NCBI GenBank assembly: GCA_025084515.1
Contig: JAJAGP010001962.1
Location: forward strand, 81,083 to 145,082
Reading direction: 5' to 3'
DNA from: Ancistrus triradiatus
Lineage: Eukaryota; Chordata; Actinopteri; Siluriformes; Loricariidae
Length of the DNA stretch: 64,000 nucleotides
The notes under the pieces were generated by a model. It saw only the letters and a program-made list of their open reading frames with translations. It was not told the DNA's origin and searched no databases. The first letter of the stretch is position 1, and each line of letters opens with the position of its first letter. Shown one piece after another: positions 44,671 through 57,430 of this stretch. The translations under genes and the position numbers were made by a program.

Positions 44671-46282
44671 CAGTGGTATGAAAAAGTTTGGGCACCCCTG
44701 ATAATTTTCATGATTTTTCTTTATAAATCATTGGTTGTCCAGCTCAGCAATTTCAGGTAAATGTATCATATAGCAGATGAACACTGTGATATTTGAGAAG
44801 TGAAATTAAGTTGATAGGTTTTACAGAAAGTGTGCAGTAATTATTCAAACAAAATTAGGCAGGTGCATAAATTTGGGCACCCTTGTCATTTGAATACCTT
44901 TAGCACTAATTATTGGAACACAAAATTTGTTTTGTAAGCTCATTGACCCTTGATCTACATACACAAGTGAATCCAACTATGAGAAAGAAAGGGTTAAGGT
45001 GGGCCAATTGGAAGTTTTTCTCCTCTTTGCATCTTCTCTGAAGAGTGGCAACATGGGAGCCTCAAAACAACTCTTAAATGGCCTGAAAACAAAGGTTGTT
45101 CAACATCATGGTTCAGGGAAGGAAAGCTTCTCTCAGGGAAAAGCTCTCTCAGAGATTTCAGCTGTCAGTTTCCCACTGTGAGGAACATAGTGAGGCAATG
45201 GAAGACCACAGGCCACAGTTCTAGTTAAGGAACTCCCGAAGTGGCAGGACCAAGAAAAATCTCAGATAGCAGAGGCGAATGGGATGGTGAGAACAGTCAT
45301 AGTCAAGCCACAGACCACCTCCAAAGACCTACAACCTCATCTTGCTGCGATGGTGTCACTGTTCATCGTTCAACTATACAGCGCCACTTTGCAACAAGGA
45401 GAGGCTGTATGGGAGAGTAATGCAGAAGAAGCCTTTTCTGCAGACACGGGTGCCACAAAAACAGAGTCACTTGAGGTGTGCTACAGCACATTTGGACAAT
45501 CCAGTCATTTTGGAATAAAGTGCTGTATACGGATTGAAACTAAAATTGAGTTATTTGAAAAAACATAAACAAGGAGCGGAGCGAAAAAGAAACACAGCAT
45601 CCCAAGACAAACACTTGCTACCCACAGTAAAATTTGGTGGCGGTTCCATCATGCTGTGGGACTGTGTGGCCAGTGCAGGTACTAGGAATCTTGTTAAAGT
45701 TGAGGGTCGCATGGATTCCAGTTAATATCTCCAGATTCTTGAGAACAATGTTCAAGAATCAGTGACAAAGTTGCACCGAGGCCAACGACCTTAAACCCTG
45801 CTTAAAATCTAGTAAGGCATTCATGCAGAGGAACCAGTACAACGTTGTGGAATGGAAATCTCAGTCCCCAGACATGAATATTACTGAAAATGTGGGCTGT
45901 CCATGCTCGGAAACCATCAAACCTGACTGAACTGGAGATGTTTCTAAAGAAGAATGGTCCAAAGCACCTTCAACCAGAATCCAGACTGGAAGCTGTAGGA
46001 AGCGTTTAGCGGCTGTAACTTCTACAAAAGGAGGATCTACTAAATATTGATGTAATTTTTCTGTGGGGTGCCCAAATTTATGCACCTGCCTAATTTTGTT
46101 TTGAATAATTACTGCACACTTTCTGTTTTAAATACCTATAAACTTCATTTCACTTCTCAAATATCACTGTGTTCATCTGCTATATGATATATTTAACTCA
46201 AGTTGCTGATCTGGACAACCAATGATTTATAAACTAAAATCATGAAAATTATCAGGGGTGCCCAAACTTTTTCATACCACTG
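44671..46282 (+). mobile_element. Tc1-like transposon, complete ends, dead transposase
   Basis: TA (44669-44670) precedes CAGTGGTATGAAAAAGTTTG, and its complement CAAACTTTTTCATACCACTG ends at 46282 followed by TA. The inverted repeats extend to about 200 bases on each side (GGCAGGTGCATAAATTTGGG near 44860 and its complement near 46070). The plus strand retains transposase-like words, for example GGGSIMLWDC at about 45636-45665 and LLPTVKFGG before it, but with many stops and frameshifts. Length 1,612 bp is normal for Tc1. Confidence 0.88.
45284..46060 (+). pseudogene. Tc1 transposase remnant
   Basis: Broken coding region of the element at 44671-46282. Only short frames survive. The GGGSIMLWDC word corresponds to the conserved GGGS(V/I)M(V/L)WG motif before the last catalytic acidic residues, here with D in place of G. 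Not functional. Confidence 0.7.
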
Positions 46283-46535
46283 TAAGGTCACCTGAATATA
46301 AACAACATCCATTCTATCCTTTCCTTATTAAATGTGAGAACATAATGATGATAATAATAATAATTCCATATTTTGCAGGCATGTTAAAGTAAAGCGAGTG
46401 GCCATTTTACAATCTTAACAGGTTCATTGCTTGTCTGCACCCAGTGAGTTCCAGTGTGGGTTCCGGAACCTGTCGTGATGCTGAACAGGGCCAGAAATCG
46501 GGCAATGTTGAATGCAACAAGAAAGTTAATGAGAT

Positions 46536-46711
46536 TATATTTGATTATTAAGGTTAACGTTCTCGTGAAATATTACGAAAAGCCTCAGACGGTGGTTCCC
46601 AACCTTTTTTCCTTGGAGCCCCCCTGACGAGTATCTAAGAAAAGCTGCTCACACAGACCAAACGAATAAAGTGATCCACTGCAAATCTTTATTGGCAAAT
46701 GAACTCAGATA
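46536..46711. repeat. dispersed repeat pair, member 1 (GGTTCCCAACCTTTTTTCCT)
   Basis: About 175 bases, alignable by eye with 48254-48432: TTAAGGTTAACGTTCTC, GGTTCCCAACCTTTTTTCCT, TTGGAGCCCCCCTGACGAGT, CACTGCAAATCTTTATTGGC. Family not recognised; hAT-like in feel. Confidence 0.65.
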
Positions 46712-48165
46712 ATAGCTTTCTTCCATTTCTTGTGGGTTCCTTTTTTCTTTTTTCAAGACAGATAAACATTTAGCTAAAAATCAGACATAAACTGGGAATT
46801 TTTCATTTTAGATCCCCGCAGAGTAGGTCTGTACACACACACCCTTACAAAAGAATACTAATGATTCATGCTGTGTAGTAAGTGCCCACTCTTTTTGAGG
46901 AAAAGTATCTTTTTAAGTAGTGTTCTATACAGGTTTTTTTCCAGTGAGTGTGTTATTTTAACTTTAGATAATGTGCAAATTGCATTTTAACAAACTCAGT
47001 GCACCTCAGAGCAGACAAAGCCTCACACACTCCCTGTGATGTTTGGGAGCCATGTTGGGATTATTAAGTGTCAGTCTCTGCATTTTGGGATCTTTATAAA
47101 TCAGAGCCAGTCTTTCAATATCACCACTGAAAGTATTTATTCAAACGAACCATGGATGATTTAATTAGCGTTATTCAATAATCTGACATTTAAATTCCAC
47201 CCGTACAGAGACTCCACTCATGATTGTGCCATAGCGTTGGCATTGTCATGATGGTTCTGATCACAGCCGCCTGGTCCCTTTTGGTACCGTTCATCAGGAC
47301 GACCTCCGCGGCGAGTGTTATTTGCCGTGGCCTCGAGCTCCAAATCTGCGTTACCTCCTGTACGTCTCTTTAGATTCCTTCAGAATGCATAAAGCATGTG
47401 CTTCGGCTCAGGATGGGAGCATGGGCTGTCATCGCAGATACAAGCATAAACACACATCACGCATGGCTGCAACGACACCCAACCTCGGGGCTGTATGTAC
47501 AGCATGCAGATTGCACACAGTCCAAGAACGCGCTCACAGCCCAAAGTACAAAACACACACACACATACACACACAGTCCATTTCATTTATGCATTCTCTC
47601 AGTTTTCACCCTCCTTCCCCGGTGAATCCATGGCAACCAGCTGGATTAAGTCCATTGTGCGTACGTGCGAGCGAGTGCGGGTGCGCGATCGAAAAAGAAA
47701 GCTGGATTTACTCTATAATGAGAGATAATGTGTTTATATTTGTGTAATGTTGTGCTGATTGCAGTCTCAGTGGAGTCCAGCAGAACGATTTGCATCTCTA
47801 ATAGCTACCCGTCATTACTGCTTGTGTTATTGCATTAGTGGCCTTTTTTGTGACAGGGAAAAAAATCAGGCGAAAGCAAATGTGCCATGCAGCATGTCAG
47901 TTTCGGATTAACCCCCTAGTGGCTTTTGGTGTAGTTCATAATGGATCATCATAAACACCACGCATGATGAGCTCTGTTTTTATGGCCAGACTTTTGGGGC
48001 TACTGGAAAGAGCTACGAATGCCATCAGTGTTTGTGTCGTACCTTTGTAACTGTTCATGCAAGTTTAATATTATTCTTGAAACATACCGAAATAAGATCA
48101 AGTGAAGCCAGGCATATACTGTAGGTCACACCGACACCCCAGATGAGCCCTAGAATTGATGCACT

Positions 48166-48202
48166 CCTATTATTATTATTATTATTACTATTATTATTAT
48201 AA
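48166..48202. repeat. (TAT)n microsatellite
   Basis: Interrupted trinucleotide run of TTA/TAT units. Confidence 0.85.
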
Positions 48203-48253
48203 TACGTGATCCTTACACTGCTAATTTGCAGACAGGTTAGACAGGTTGGTTAA

Positions 48254-48432
48254 ATTATATTCCATCATTAAGGTCAACATTCTCTCGGAACATTATGTAC
48301 AGCCTGGAAACATGGTTCCCAATCTTTTTTCCTTGGAGCCCCCCTATGAGTATCTAAGAGAAGCTGTGCACACAGAACAAAAGAATAAAGCGATTCATTG
48401 CAAATCTTTATAGGCAAAAATTAACTTAGATT
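48254..48432. repeat. dispersed repeat pair, member 2
   Basis: Same orientation as 46536-46711; GGTTCCCAATCTTTTTTCCT and TTGGAGCCCCCCTATGAGTA. Confidence 0.65.
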
Positions 48433-48669
48433 GGAGCTCTCATTTGCTGCTAATTGGCAATTCTGGCATTTAAACCCTACCAACCCCACACTCCGTCACA
48501 AGCTCGACTTTATCTGTTCAGCTTTTTCAGGAAAAAAGCTAATTTATGTTATTTTTCTGCCAGTAAAGATTTGCAGTGGATCACATTTATTCTTTTAGTC
48601 TGTGTGTGTGTGGGCTGGGCGGGGCAGATACTGGAAAGGGGGCTCCAAGGATGCTCTTGATCCAAGGAT

Positions 48670-48822
48670 GATCTAGAGCGACTTACAGTTGATACAGTTT
48701 TACAATCATGGGTTAAGGGCCTTGCTCATGGACCCAAAAGTGGCAGCTTGGCAGGGGTCGGATTTGCACCCTGGACCTTCTGGGCCATAGGCCAGTACCA
48801 TAGCCACTAAGCCTCCACGTCC
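48670..48822 (-). mobile_element. tRNA-derived SINE, decayed copy 5
   Basis: AGAGCGACTTACAGTTGATA ... GGCCTTGCTCATGGACCCAA ... CTGGACCTTCTGGGCCATAG on the plus strand; the family tail is missing. Confidence 0.65.
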
Positions 48823-49006
48823 TAGTTGTTTGATTACTGATTCGATTACTGTGTAGCCATCTCAGTACCTCAGTTTATTTGGACTAAATTTTCTACAAAC
48901 AATCTGACTGAAATAATATTATCCTGATAATACACAGAGCTACAGCCAGGGGACTTTAGGTTTAAATAACAAAAACAGTTTTCCCAGTGCGCACCATAAT
49001 ACATTA

Positions 49007-49060
49007 TACACTGATAAGCAAATTGTTATAACCACCTGTTCCGTAATGATGTTTAGATCC
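49007..49060. repeat. short MITE scrap (ACACTGATAAGCAAATTGTTATAACCACCT)
   Basis: Resembles the ACACTGATCAGCCATAACAT end of a common fish MITE. Confidence 0.35.
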
Positions 49061-49779
49061 GTAGCACAACATGGCCACAGACTAAACATTAAAACATCGC
49101 CCAGAGCATCACACTCGCTCCACAGCCTCAAATCCTTCCCACATTGCATCCTGGTGTCATCACTTACCCAGGTAAGGGTGTAACTGTGCTGTTTCTAAAA
49201 AATAAAAATAAAAAAAGTTTGGTGCAGCACAGTTCAGCACTGACCCAGGATTATAGAGGACTTTGCCTTGTTGTCAAAGTGTTTTATCGCCCTTGAGCGC
49301 CCTCTAGGTGGCTCCTGTTAAACATCCAGTGCTCACATCACCACAACGTTCAAAAGGTCATTAGACATCATTCGTTTGTGATTTCAAGAGGAGCATGTTG
49401 GTCAGTTTACGTTGCCAGTTTGAGTGCCATCGGTAACTAACGATATGTTGTTTGTCACGTACGAAAAATGAGAAATATCAGCCTCATTTCTTGTAATAAT
49501 TCCGCGTCTTTCAAGCTACAGATGTTACAAATGTACCCTATTCGACAATCTGCAAGTAGGGTAGTGTGTGGCTTCTTCCTCTCTGTGATAGTCAAACTAC
49601 ATAAATACAATTCGATTATTAAGAAATGACAAGACGAGACGTGATCAATAAAGAGCAAGACCTGACGTCAGCCAGCATTTGTTTCTAACATGGAGTACAA
49701 AACATCCTCACTGTCCACCTCTCTCACTCCTCAATATCTTTAGCTCATTCTCCCCAACCTTCCTTTCTTTTCTCCTCTC

Positions 49780-50040
49780 ATTGCTCCAATCACCTGCAGA
49801 AATGCTCTTTGGGTTTATGTTCTCGTAATGGCCGCAGGCTTAACTCTTTTATTCATTCGCCGAGCCGAGTGGATGGATCAGCCAATTCCTTCGTTTGGTG
49901 TGAAAAGCTTTAAGGGAGCTTTCTGATTACAGCCAGGGCTCCATGCTGCGCAGGCATCAACAGAATATTAATCCCACCTGTCACTGGATGGGCATGGAGG
50001 CACGGGGAGAAGGACTGGTTCGGTCCAAGCGTAAGCAGTA
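49780..50040. promoter_or_regulatory. candidate conserved noncoding block
   Basis: About 260 bases without repeats, with TCATTGCTCCAATCACCTGC, AAAGCTTTAAGGGAGCTTTC and AGAATATTAATCCCACCTGT. ATTAATCC is a plausible homeodomain word. Function is inferred from texture and the gene-poor setting. Confidence 0.22.
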
Positions 50041-51962
50041 TGTAATGATGCTGGCCTAATACTTTGGATCGGTATTGATGGCAAATTCTTATATGAGCAG
50101 CTTTTTGTGGGTCACCCAGGTCATTTGCACAATGTAAAGAAGACTGTAGTTAATCTACTGGAAATTTCTTGTAAAAGTAAAAATTCTGGATGAACTTCAA
50201 CTGCAGTGTCTCTACTGGTTGTGTAGGTGGCACTGTAGGCTTTATTCAGAAAGCTGTCAAAATAACACGTACTTAAGCAACTTTTTTACCTGCTTTTTCC
50301 TGGCCAGGGTCACAGAGCTCTGACATCTATCCAAAAAGTACATGGTGCAATTGAGAGTGTGCAATTTACAACGACAAAATAATCTATATAAGTGAAATAC
50401 ATACCACTACTTAAAGCATGAATAATTAAGGAAAAGGAAAGGTATAAAATAAGCTAGGATTGTGGATGGTGTGACAATGTATAAGCATTTTACATTTATT
50501 TACTCCTTCCATTATTGTCATTAAATATGTATCATGTTGGGATTGTGAGGAATAGTAATAAACCGAGAGAGAGAAAGTACTATCAGACTACACAAATAAC
50601 TTCCAAATGACTTTACAGCCCCCACAATATGAGGCAAAATTTCATTAAAACAATACCACCATTGATAGAAAGACAAAACACAGAGTTGATGATCTACAGA
50701 GTGTGTGGGGTTTTTATTAACACCAGAGATGAACAAATCCAGAACTCCAGAGCGTAAACCAGACAAAAACAAATCCATAAATCTTACCATGTAAACAGTC
50801 CAAATGCAGAATTTAGAAAGTAGTCAAAAGCACAAAAAAGACAGGCAATAAAAACGAACTGCGTTTATCTTTGGATTCCCAGCAATTTAAACCTAAAGAA
50901 AATGATTATAATCACGAGTTAAGTTTCAGGTTCTTTATGTTTCTCTTGCATCACTATAGGTATGTTTAAATTGTTGGAACCCTAAAGCAAAGTGCTGTGT
51001 GAGATACTGAAGATTATAATACAGTTAGTTTCAACCCTGCAGTCTGATTGGCTGAGAGACGTTACACTCTAAGGCAATAATAATGGCTCCCTGACCGAAG
51101 CTCTTCAAGTATTGCTCCGCCACATACACACGTAGCCCAGCAACGACGGTGTCATAATCATACAAGTAAAAGACTGTCGAAATGAATTATGAGTTTAGAA
51201 AATCTATTTGCTCTGATTTAAATTTGTTATATGAGGCTATTAATGAGCAGCCTGATCCTTCCAGTGAGCCGAGGTTCATCACCCTTACAAATTGATGAGC
51301 GGGAAAAGCAGAGAAACGAAGTCAGTACAGTAAATCAGACGTCCTGGGGTCTTCATGGATTCACAGCTCGACTGAAGAGCAACGGCACTGAAGATCAGTT
51401 TTAATCCCATCAACAAAAATGACCTGAATCAGCTTCTACATTTTTATGGATCAGTCAGGAATGGAACGGGAGGGTTATACAGCATCAGCAGCTTTGTCGG
51501 TTCTTCCACCGGTGTTAAACTCGGCATCTTTCATTGAACACCATCCACGGCTGATCGGAGGTTCATCAAGCTGCTGAAGCTCTATAACTCTAACTTTAAC
51601 ATTAAGAGCTTCATCTAAATTATTTCAAATCACTAACCAAGGAACGGAAATTAAAACAAGACTAGACTTTAGTTATACTGGTATCTCAGTCCAGCTTTTT
51701 TCTGTTGGTAGAATAGTGTGTCTTAGCAACATCCTGCCTTATAAATCAGACCCCTGTTATTTGCTGAATGTAAATAACCTTTCGTTTTAATAAATTCAGA
51801 TGTATTTTATGCATTCTTTGTTGGCTTGTTTATTGTCTGTATAATACACAGTTATGGGGACATGATGTTCCTGGACTGAAGGCCATAGTCTGATGATGTT
51901 TTAGCAGCAGAGCTGATAGAATGGAACTATTTTACTTTGCAGAATGTTGTTAAACAAATCCT
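50041..51962. other. unassigned intergenic DNA
   Basis: About 1.9 kb. No gene, no recognised repeat apart from ordinary low-complexity. Nothing specific seen. Confidence 0.4.
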
Positions 51963-53528
51963 AGTTTTTATCAGCCACTGGTTGTGCAAGTTCTCCTACT
52001 TAGAAAGATGAGAGAGGTCTGTAATTTTCATCATAGCTACACTTCAACTATGAGAGGCAAAATGAGAAAAAAAATCCAGGAAATCATATTGTAGGATTTT
52101 TAAAGAATTTATTTGTAAGTCATGGTGGAAAATAAGTATTTGGTCAATAATAAAAGTTCAACTCAATACTTTGTAACATAACCTTTGTTGGCAATGACAG
52201 AGGTCAAACGTTTCCTGTAAGTCTTCACCAGGTTGGCACACACTGTAGCTGGTATTTTGGCCCATTCCTCCATGCAGATCTCCTCTGGAGCAGTGATGTT
52301 TTGGGGCAACACGGACTATCAACTCCCTCCACACATTTTCTATGAGGCTGAGGTCTGGAGACTGGCTAAGGCCACTCCAGGACCTTGAAATGCTTTTTTT
52401 ACGGAGCCACTCCTTTGTTGCCCGAGCGTGAGGTTGTGTTTGGGATCATTGTCATGCTGGAAGACCCAGCCACGTTCCATTTCAATGCTCTCACTGATGG
52501 AAGGAGGTTTTGGCTTAAAATCTCACGATACATGGCCCCTTTCATTCTTCCCTTAACATGGATCAGTCTATCCTGTCCCCTCTATAGAAAAACAGCCCCA
52601 AAGCATGATGTTTTCCACCCCATGCTTCACAGTAGGTATGGTGTTTTCTTGTGATGCAACTCAGCATTCTACTAACCTCCCAAACACGACAAGTTCAGTT
52701 TTTAACCAAAATATTCTATTTTGGTTTCATCTGTCACATGATATTCCTCCCAATCCTCTTCTGGATCATCCATATGCTCTTCTGGCAAAACTTCAGACGG
52801 GGCCTGGACATGTACTGGCTTAAGCAGGGGGGCACGCCTGGCACTGCAGGATCTGAGTCCCTCTCGGCGTATTGTGTGTACTGATGGTAGCCTTTGTTAC
52901 TTTGGTCCCAGCTTTCTGCAGGTCATTCATCAGGTCCCTAGTTCTGGGATTTTTGCTCACTGTTCTCATGATCACTTTGACACCACAGGATGAGATCTTG
53001 ATCGAGGGAGATTATCAATGGTCTTGTATGGCTTCCATTGTCTTACCATTGCTCCCACAGTTGATTTATTCACACCAACCTGCTTGCCTATTGTGGATTC
53101 ACTCTTCCCAGCCTGCTGCAGGTCTACAATCTTCTTCCTGGTGTCCTTCAACAGCTCTTTGGTCTTGGCCATGGTTGAGTTTGGAGTCTGGCTGATTGAG
53201 GCTGTGGACAGGTGTCTTTTATACAGATAACGAGGTCAAACAGGTGCCATTAATACAGGTAACGAGTGGAGGACAGAAGAGCTTCTTAAAGAAGAAGTTA
53301 CAGGTCTGTGAGAGCCAGAAATCTTGCTTGTTTGTGGGTGACCAAATACTTATTTTCCACCATGTAAATTCTGTAAAAATCCTACAATGTGATTTCCTGG
53401 ATTTCTTTCCTCATTTTGTCTCTCATAGTTGAAGTGTACCCATGATGAAAATTACAGACCTCTCTCATCTTTCTAAGTAGGAGAACTTGCACAATCAGTG
53501 GCTGACTAAATACTTTTTTGCCCCACTG
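51963..53528 (-). mobile_element. second Tc1-like transposon, left end eroded
   Basis: The right end is intact: GTGGCTGACTAAATACTTTT then TTGCCCCACTG|TA. The left end begins inside the TIR (TCAGCCACTGGTTGTGCAAG) with the outer 15-20 bases degraded. Long inverted repeats include GAAAATTACAGACCTCTCTC near the right end and its complement near 52010. The transposase is on the minus strand: a 66-codon frame at 52972-53172 holds the N-terminal helix-turn-helix, and MLWGCF is at 52589-52606. Confidence 0.88.
52972..53172 (-). pseudogene. Tc1 transposase N-terminal fragment
   Basis: Begins MAKTKELLKDTRKKIVDLQQ and continues with GKSESTIGKQVGVNKSTVGA, the paired-like DNA-binding helix-turn-helix of Tc1 transposases. 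The frame breaks after 66 codons and the catalytic part survives only in other frames, so no active enzyme is made. Confidence 0.85.
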
Positions 53529-54229
53529 TATAATCGAAGTCCGTGCCATAACGTGAAATATTGGCACATCTTTGCCAATATTGCCAATATCTCATGTTGT
53601 AGCACTCCCTCTTGTGCATTATTTCTTAATTTTAAAACTGCATGTTATAGTGATGTCAGTATCATCCAAATCAACTATATGTGTGTTTAATTCAAACTCA
53701 TTCATTTAGACATGTTAAAAAATGAATTGGGTCTAATTGACAAATTGAGAGATTAAAAATATAGGAGGTGAGTGATTGATATAGATTTCTTTAGACTCTG
53801 GTGAGGTGGCCCTCTGCTGGGCAGGTGTAGTCAGTACATGAGTGATGTTACTACTATAATTGTACTATAAAAAAGTACAAAGAGACAGAAGACACGTCAT
53901 GTAGCGTCTGTCATAGCAGGGAGATGGATGGATACCCAGTGTAATTTGTCTTACAAATACACATGACAAAGGAATAGCTGCAGAATATTAAGCATGGAAA
54001 AACAAACCTCGGATATACGTGGCACCACGCCAAGGCGCCCTCAATCCGCCAACTCTTTAGGGTTACAGTACGTTATTGAAACTTCGACGAGCTTTATGTT
54101 GCAAAATATAGCCATGAATCTTTTCCCCATATTGGCACCCTACATGGATGAAACATCTGTTCCGTACAAAGAGTTTTTCATTTCTACGTTCATTTATAAC
54201 ATGACTCAAAATTAATTAGGTTCTGGCTG

Positions 54230-54900
54230 GACGCGCTGTGCATGCATGCTTGTGAGCTTAATCTGGATCCTGGCCTTGATTTACATGACCTCATTCCACA
54301 CTAAAAGAGTATCACTCTTGCTATTTGATGGCAGATAAGATATTTGAAATTACATTCTGTCATTCTTCTATTGAAAAGCACTTAATCATACGGGCTCAGG
54401 CCAAAATTGTCAGGCATTATAGAGCTGGGCTCTCATTCTGAGAGTTTCCTGATTTAATCACCTTTCACTCCATTTCGGTGTAAGACTGAGTCATTTCCTG
54501 ACTTCCCACTGCAGAACGAACACACTCAAATGCAATTGAGACTAATAGGATTCAGATTTTATACGGATAGACAATTCCGCCTGTCCTGTCCCCGGATAAG
54601 GCAGGGTGCTTAGCAGCCGATCGTAAACGCAGCGTGCATTTCAAACCTGTTCATTACGTTCGCTCCGGCGCCGGTTACTAAAACGTGCATTTCTCGCTCT
54701 CTGAACTCTTGGGTTCATCTTGATTTTGACAAAAGTGAGCGAGCGAGAGCGAGAGACAGACAAGAGCTGGAGAGAGAATTTATCACTCTCTGTTCTGTGA
54801 GATAATGAATGCTTTGTCAGGGAAAATCCATCAACGGTCACCAGAGGGGAAGAAAACGTCAGGAAAAGTTATGGTTTGTTGGCTTTTAACCCACGTGGTT
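54230..54900. promoter_or_regulatory. candidate conserved noncoding block
   Basis: Low-repeat block with TGAGAGTTTCCTGATTTAAT, CACTTAATCATACGGGC and TTTGTCAGGGAAAATCCATC. Only a compositional guess. Confidence 0.18.
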
Positions 54901-55979
54901 CGAGCCAGCACAGTAATTGAAGAACAGAACATGTCATGTTGCTGCGCTTCATCTATTTGTATTGATATCTGGCACTGCAAATAGAAATATTGTGCTAGCA
55001 ACACGGTGCAGAAGAAATGGAGACCCTTTTGTAGCTGGTAATGAAAGAATCAAATGTACAAACAGTATGAAGGGACTAAAACAAGGATGAATGGTTTTAT
55101 GGGCTGGAAATGCTTTGTCATGACCCGTGTCTCTAATGTATGTTATGTTAGGAGACTTGTATAAATAGCAGTGGCAAACAGCATGTAAAGCAGCTAAAGC
55201 AACCGAGCATAGTGTTTGTACTCCCATAATGGTCAGGGTCTCAAGAGGGGTCTCATTGAGCATGTACCCTGGAATGGGTGGGGATCGTGGTCCGAACCAT
55301 GATGCCCGTGCAAGAAAGCACCGTTGGGACTCAAACCTGGGTCAGCGCAGTGGTGGGTCCTTAACCTTAACTTTTTCTCGTCGCCCAATTCACAAAAATC
55401 GATACAGCAATATATGGCGATATATATTTTCGTGATGCTCCATCGATAACACACAGTTTGTGATTGATTAATGCTTAACCTTAAAGCCATGTGATCTATA
55501 TATCCACCTGTATTTGAGAACAGTAAGAGCTGAGTATTAGACCCATCATCCTAAAGCCGTGCATCCTGCTATGCTTTAGTTTTATTTAAAGAATGCTTTC
55601 TTTAATACTCGTACCATGACTGCATCTTTGCATTTCCCCTTTGTTTATACACTTTAGCATGACCAGTGATATCGCAGTGCTTACTTTGCTTTGCATTTAA
55701 GCAGCCTAAAATAACGCACACAAATAACGCGAGTTGGTATCAGATTAGAAAGCGATGCATGTTCTCTTTCTGGCCATAATCTCATCCATTGTTTGAGCGC
55801 GATGTGAATGCAGTCAGGAAAGAAAAGAAGGAAAATACAGCTTAGATATTCCCAGAGGCTCTCAGATCTAGTCATCCATGACATGTGATGCTGAAGGAAT
55901 GTTATAGAAACAATGATGTGTGGCTGTTGCAGGGGAAAAAAGACAATACAGTAGCATACCTAAGAGAAGCTTGATCTGA

Positions 55980-56740
55980 TTTAAGGTTTGGAATGAGATA
56001 GAGGGAGGGAGGGAGAGAGGGAGGGAGGACAAGGGGGGTGAGGGCGGTCAGAGTAATTGTTCCAAAGAACGAAATTGACTCATGGGCAGTGGAGAGTGAA
56101 ATGACATTGGTAGATGAAATTGCCTATTGTGTAGCTTCTAAATATAAGGACACAGTACTCATTTAATAGTGCTCATCAGCACATTTATCGAGAAAAGCGA
56201 AATGCTGTTTCTCCACAATCAGTCGGGGAAGAAATTTTATAGCTGACTGTATTTGTGATGCCTGGAATCCATTTTCGACTGAAGTACACGGAGGTGAAAT
56301 AGAGCACGGCACTCCGGCATTATAAAAGCCTTACACTTTTCCAAAAGCTCTTACAGTTCTGCTACATGAATTATCAGTGTCGCACATGTTTTGAAAAAAA
56401 AAACAGTACCTGCACAAGAACAAAGAGAGGAAGGTCAGAGTTAGGCAATTATTATTTCTTTTTTTTTGTAATGAGATAAATGTTGAAGGGCTTATTAAGC
56501 TGCTGAAAACACTTTAAATTTCTGTTCAATACACAGAACTGATTAAATTAAACGAAATGAAACGACGCACTTTGAAAGCAAAATGGTTAATTACAGGTCA
56601 AATTGAGTGGTGATTAGTTCCAGGATGGAACATTGTATTCGGGCGCGCAATTATGATGAAGTCTAAAATTAGACATCCCATTACTGATTATAATAATTAT
56701 CCTGATCCCTAATCTGCATCTCCTGTTCTGTCTCTTTTTA
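55980..56740. promoter_or_regulatory. candidate conserved noncoding block
   Basis: Starts with a GGGAGGGA purine run (about 56001-56030). After that come A/T-rich, non-repeat DNA with GGTTAATTACAGGTCAAATT, GCGCGCAATTATGATG and ACTGATTATAATAATTATCC. Homeodomain-type ATTA words are frequent. Inference only. Confidence 0.2.
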
Positions 56741-56789
56741 TTATCCATGCTCATATTATTATTATTATGTGTGTGTGCGAGGACTGTAT

Positions 56790-56940
56790 TGGCACAGCGG
56801 TTAACGTAATGGACTACGGACTATTACGAAAGTCCTTGTGATGCCAAGCGGACGCAGTTTGGCCCTTGAGCAAGGCACTTAACCTGTTACTTTTTTGATT
56901 GTGGATTGGAAGATAGTATCAGAGGTAAGTCACTCTGGAA
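56790..56940 (+). mobile_element. decayed SINE-like fragment
   Basis: GGCACAGCGGTTAACGTAAT (A-box-like), CCTTGAGCAAGGCACTTAAC and AGGTAAGTCACTCTGGAAGT keep the layout of the SINE family, but the B box is not clear. Confidence 0.4.
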
Positions 56941-57314
56941 GTGTCTGTTCATGTAGATACATAAGATCTGGACACTCAAATATCACATCTGTAGGTTTAA
57001 ACAAAAACATGTACAGAGTTTGGAACTGTACCTATTTACTAGACAATCGGGATCACTTTATAGCGCATTATTATAGCTGGGGGCGTAACGATGAACTGTG
57101 CTCGTGATTCGGTTCAATCCACCATACTGAGTTTGAGAATAACAATTTAAATTAATGTGTACTTTTCTTACCCTCTGGTGTTCAAAAATGCAATTGCATC
57201 AGGTGGCATAATAAACAGAACACGTGTGACGTCGCCAGACTCTACGATGGTAGCACAGATTTCGGACTCTGATTTATTAGGGACACCAACATGCTTATTA
57301 AATAAACACTGAAA

Positions 57315-57430
57315 TGTACTTGTAATAAAATGAATGCCTGCAGATGAGAAGCATCGCAGCACGCCCCTACCACCACTGTGCTTCACTGTGGGGATGATGT
57401 TCCCAAAAAATGTCGACATGTGGAGAGAGA
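57315..57430 (-). pseudogene. Tc1 transposase scrap
   Basis: Plus strand CACCACTGTGCTTCACTGTG reads on the minus strand as VKHSGGRGVLRCFSSAG, recalling the GGGS..WGCFS motif of Tc1 transposases. No TIRs were found around it. Confidence 0.45.
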
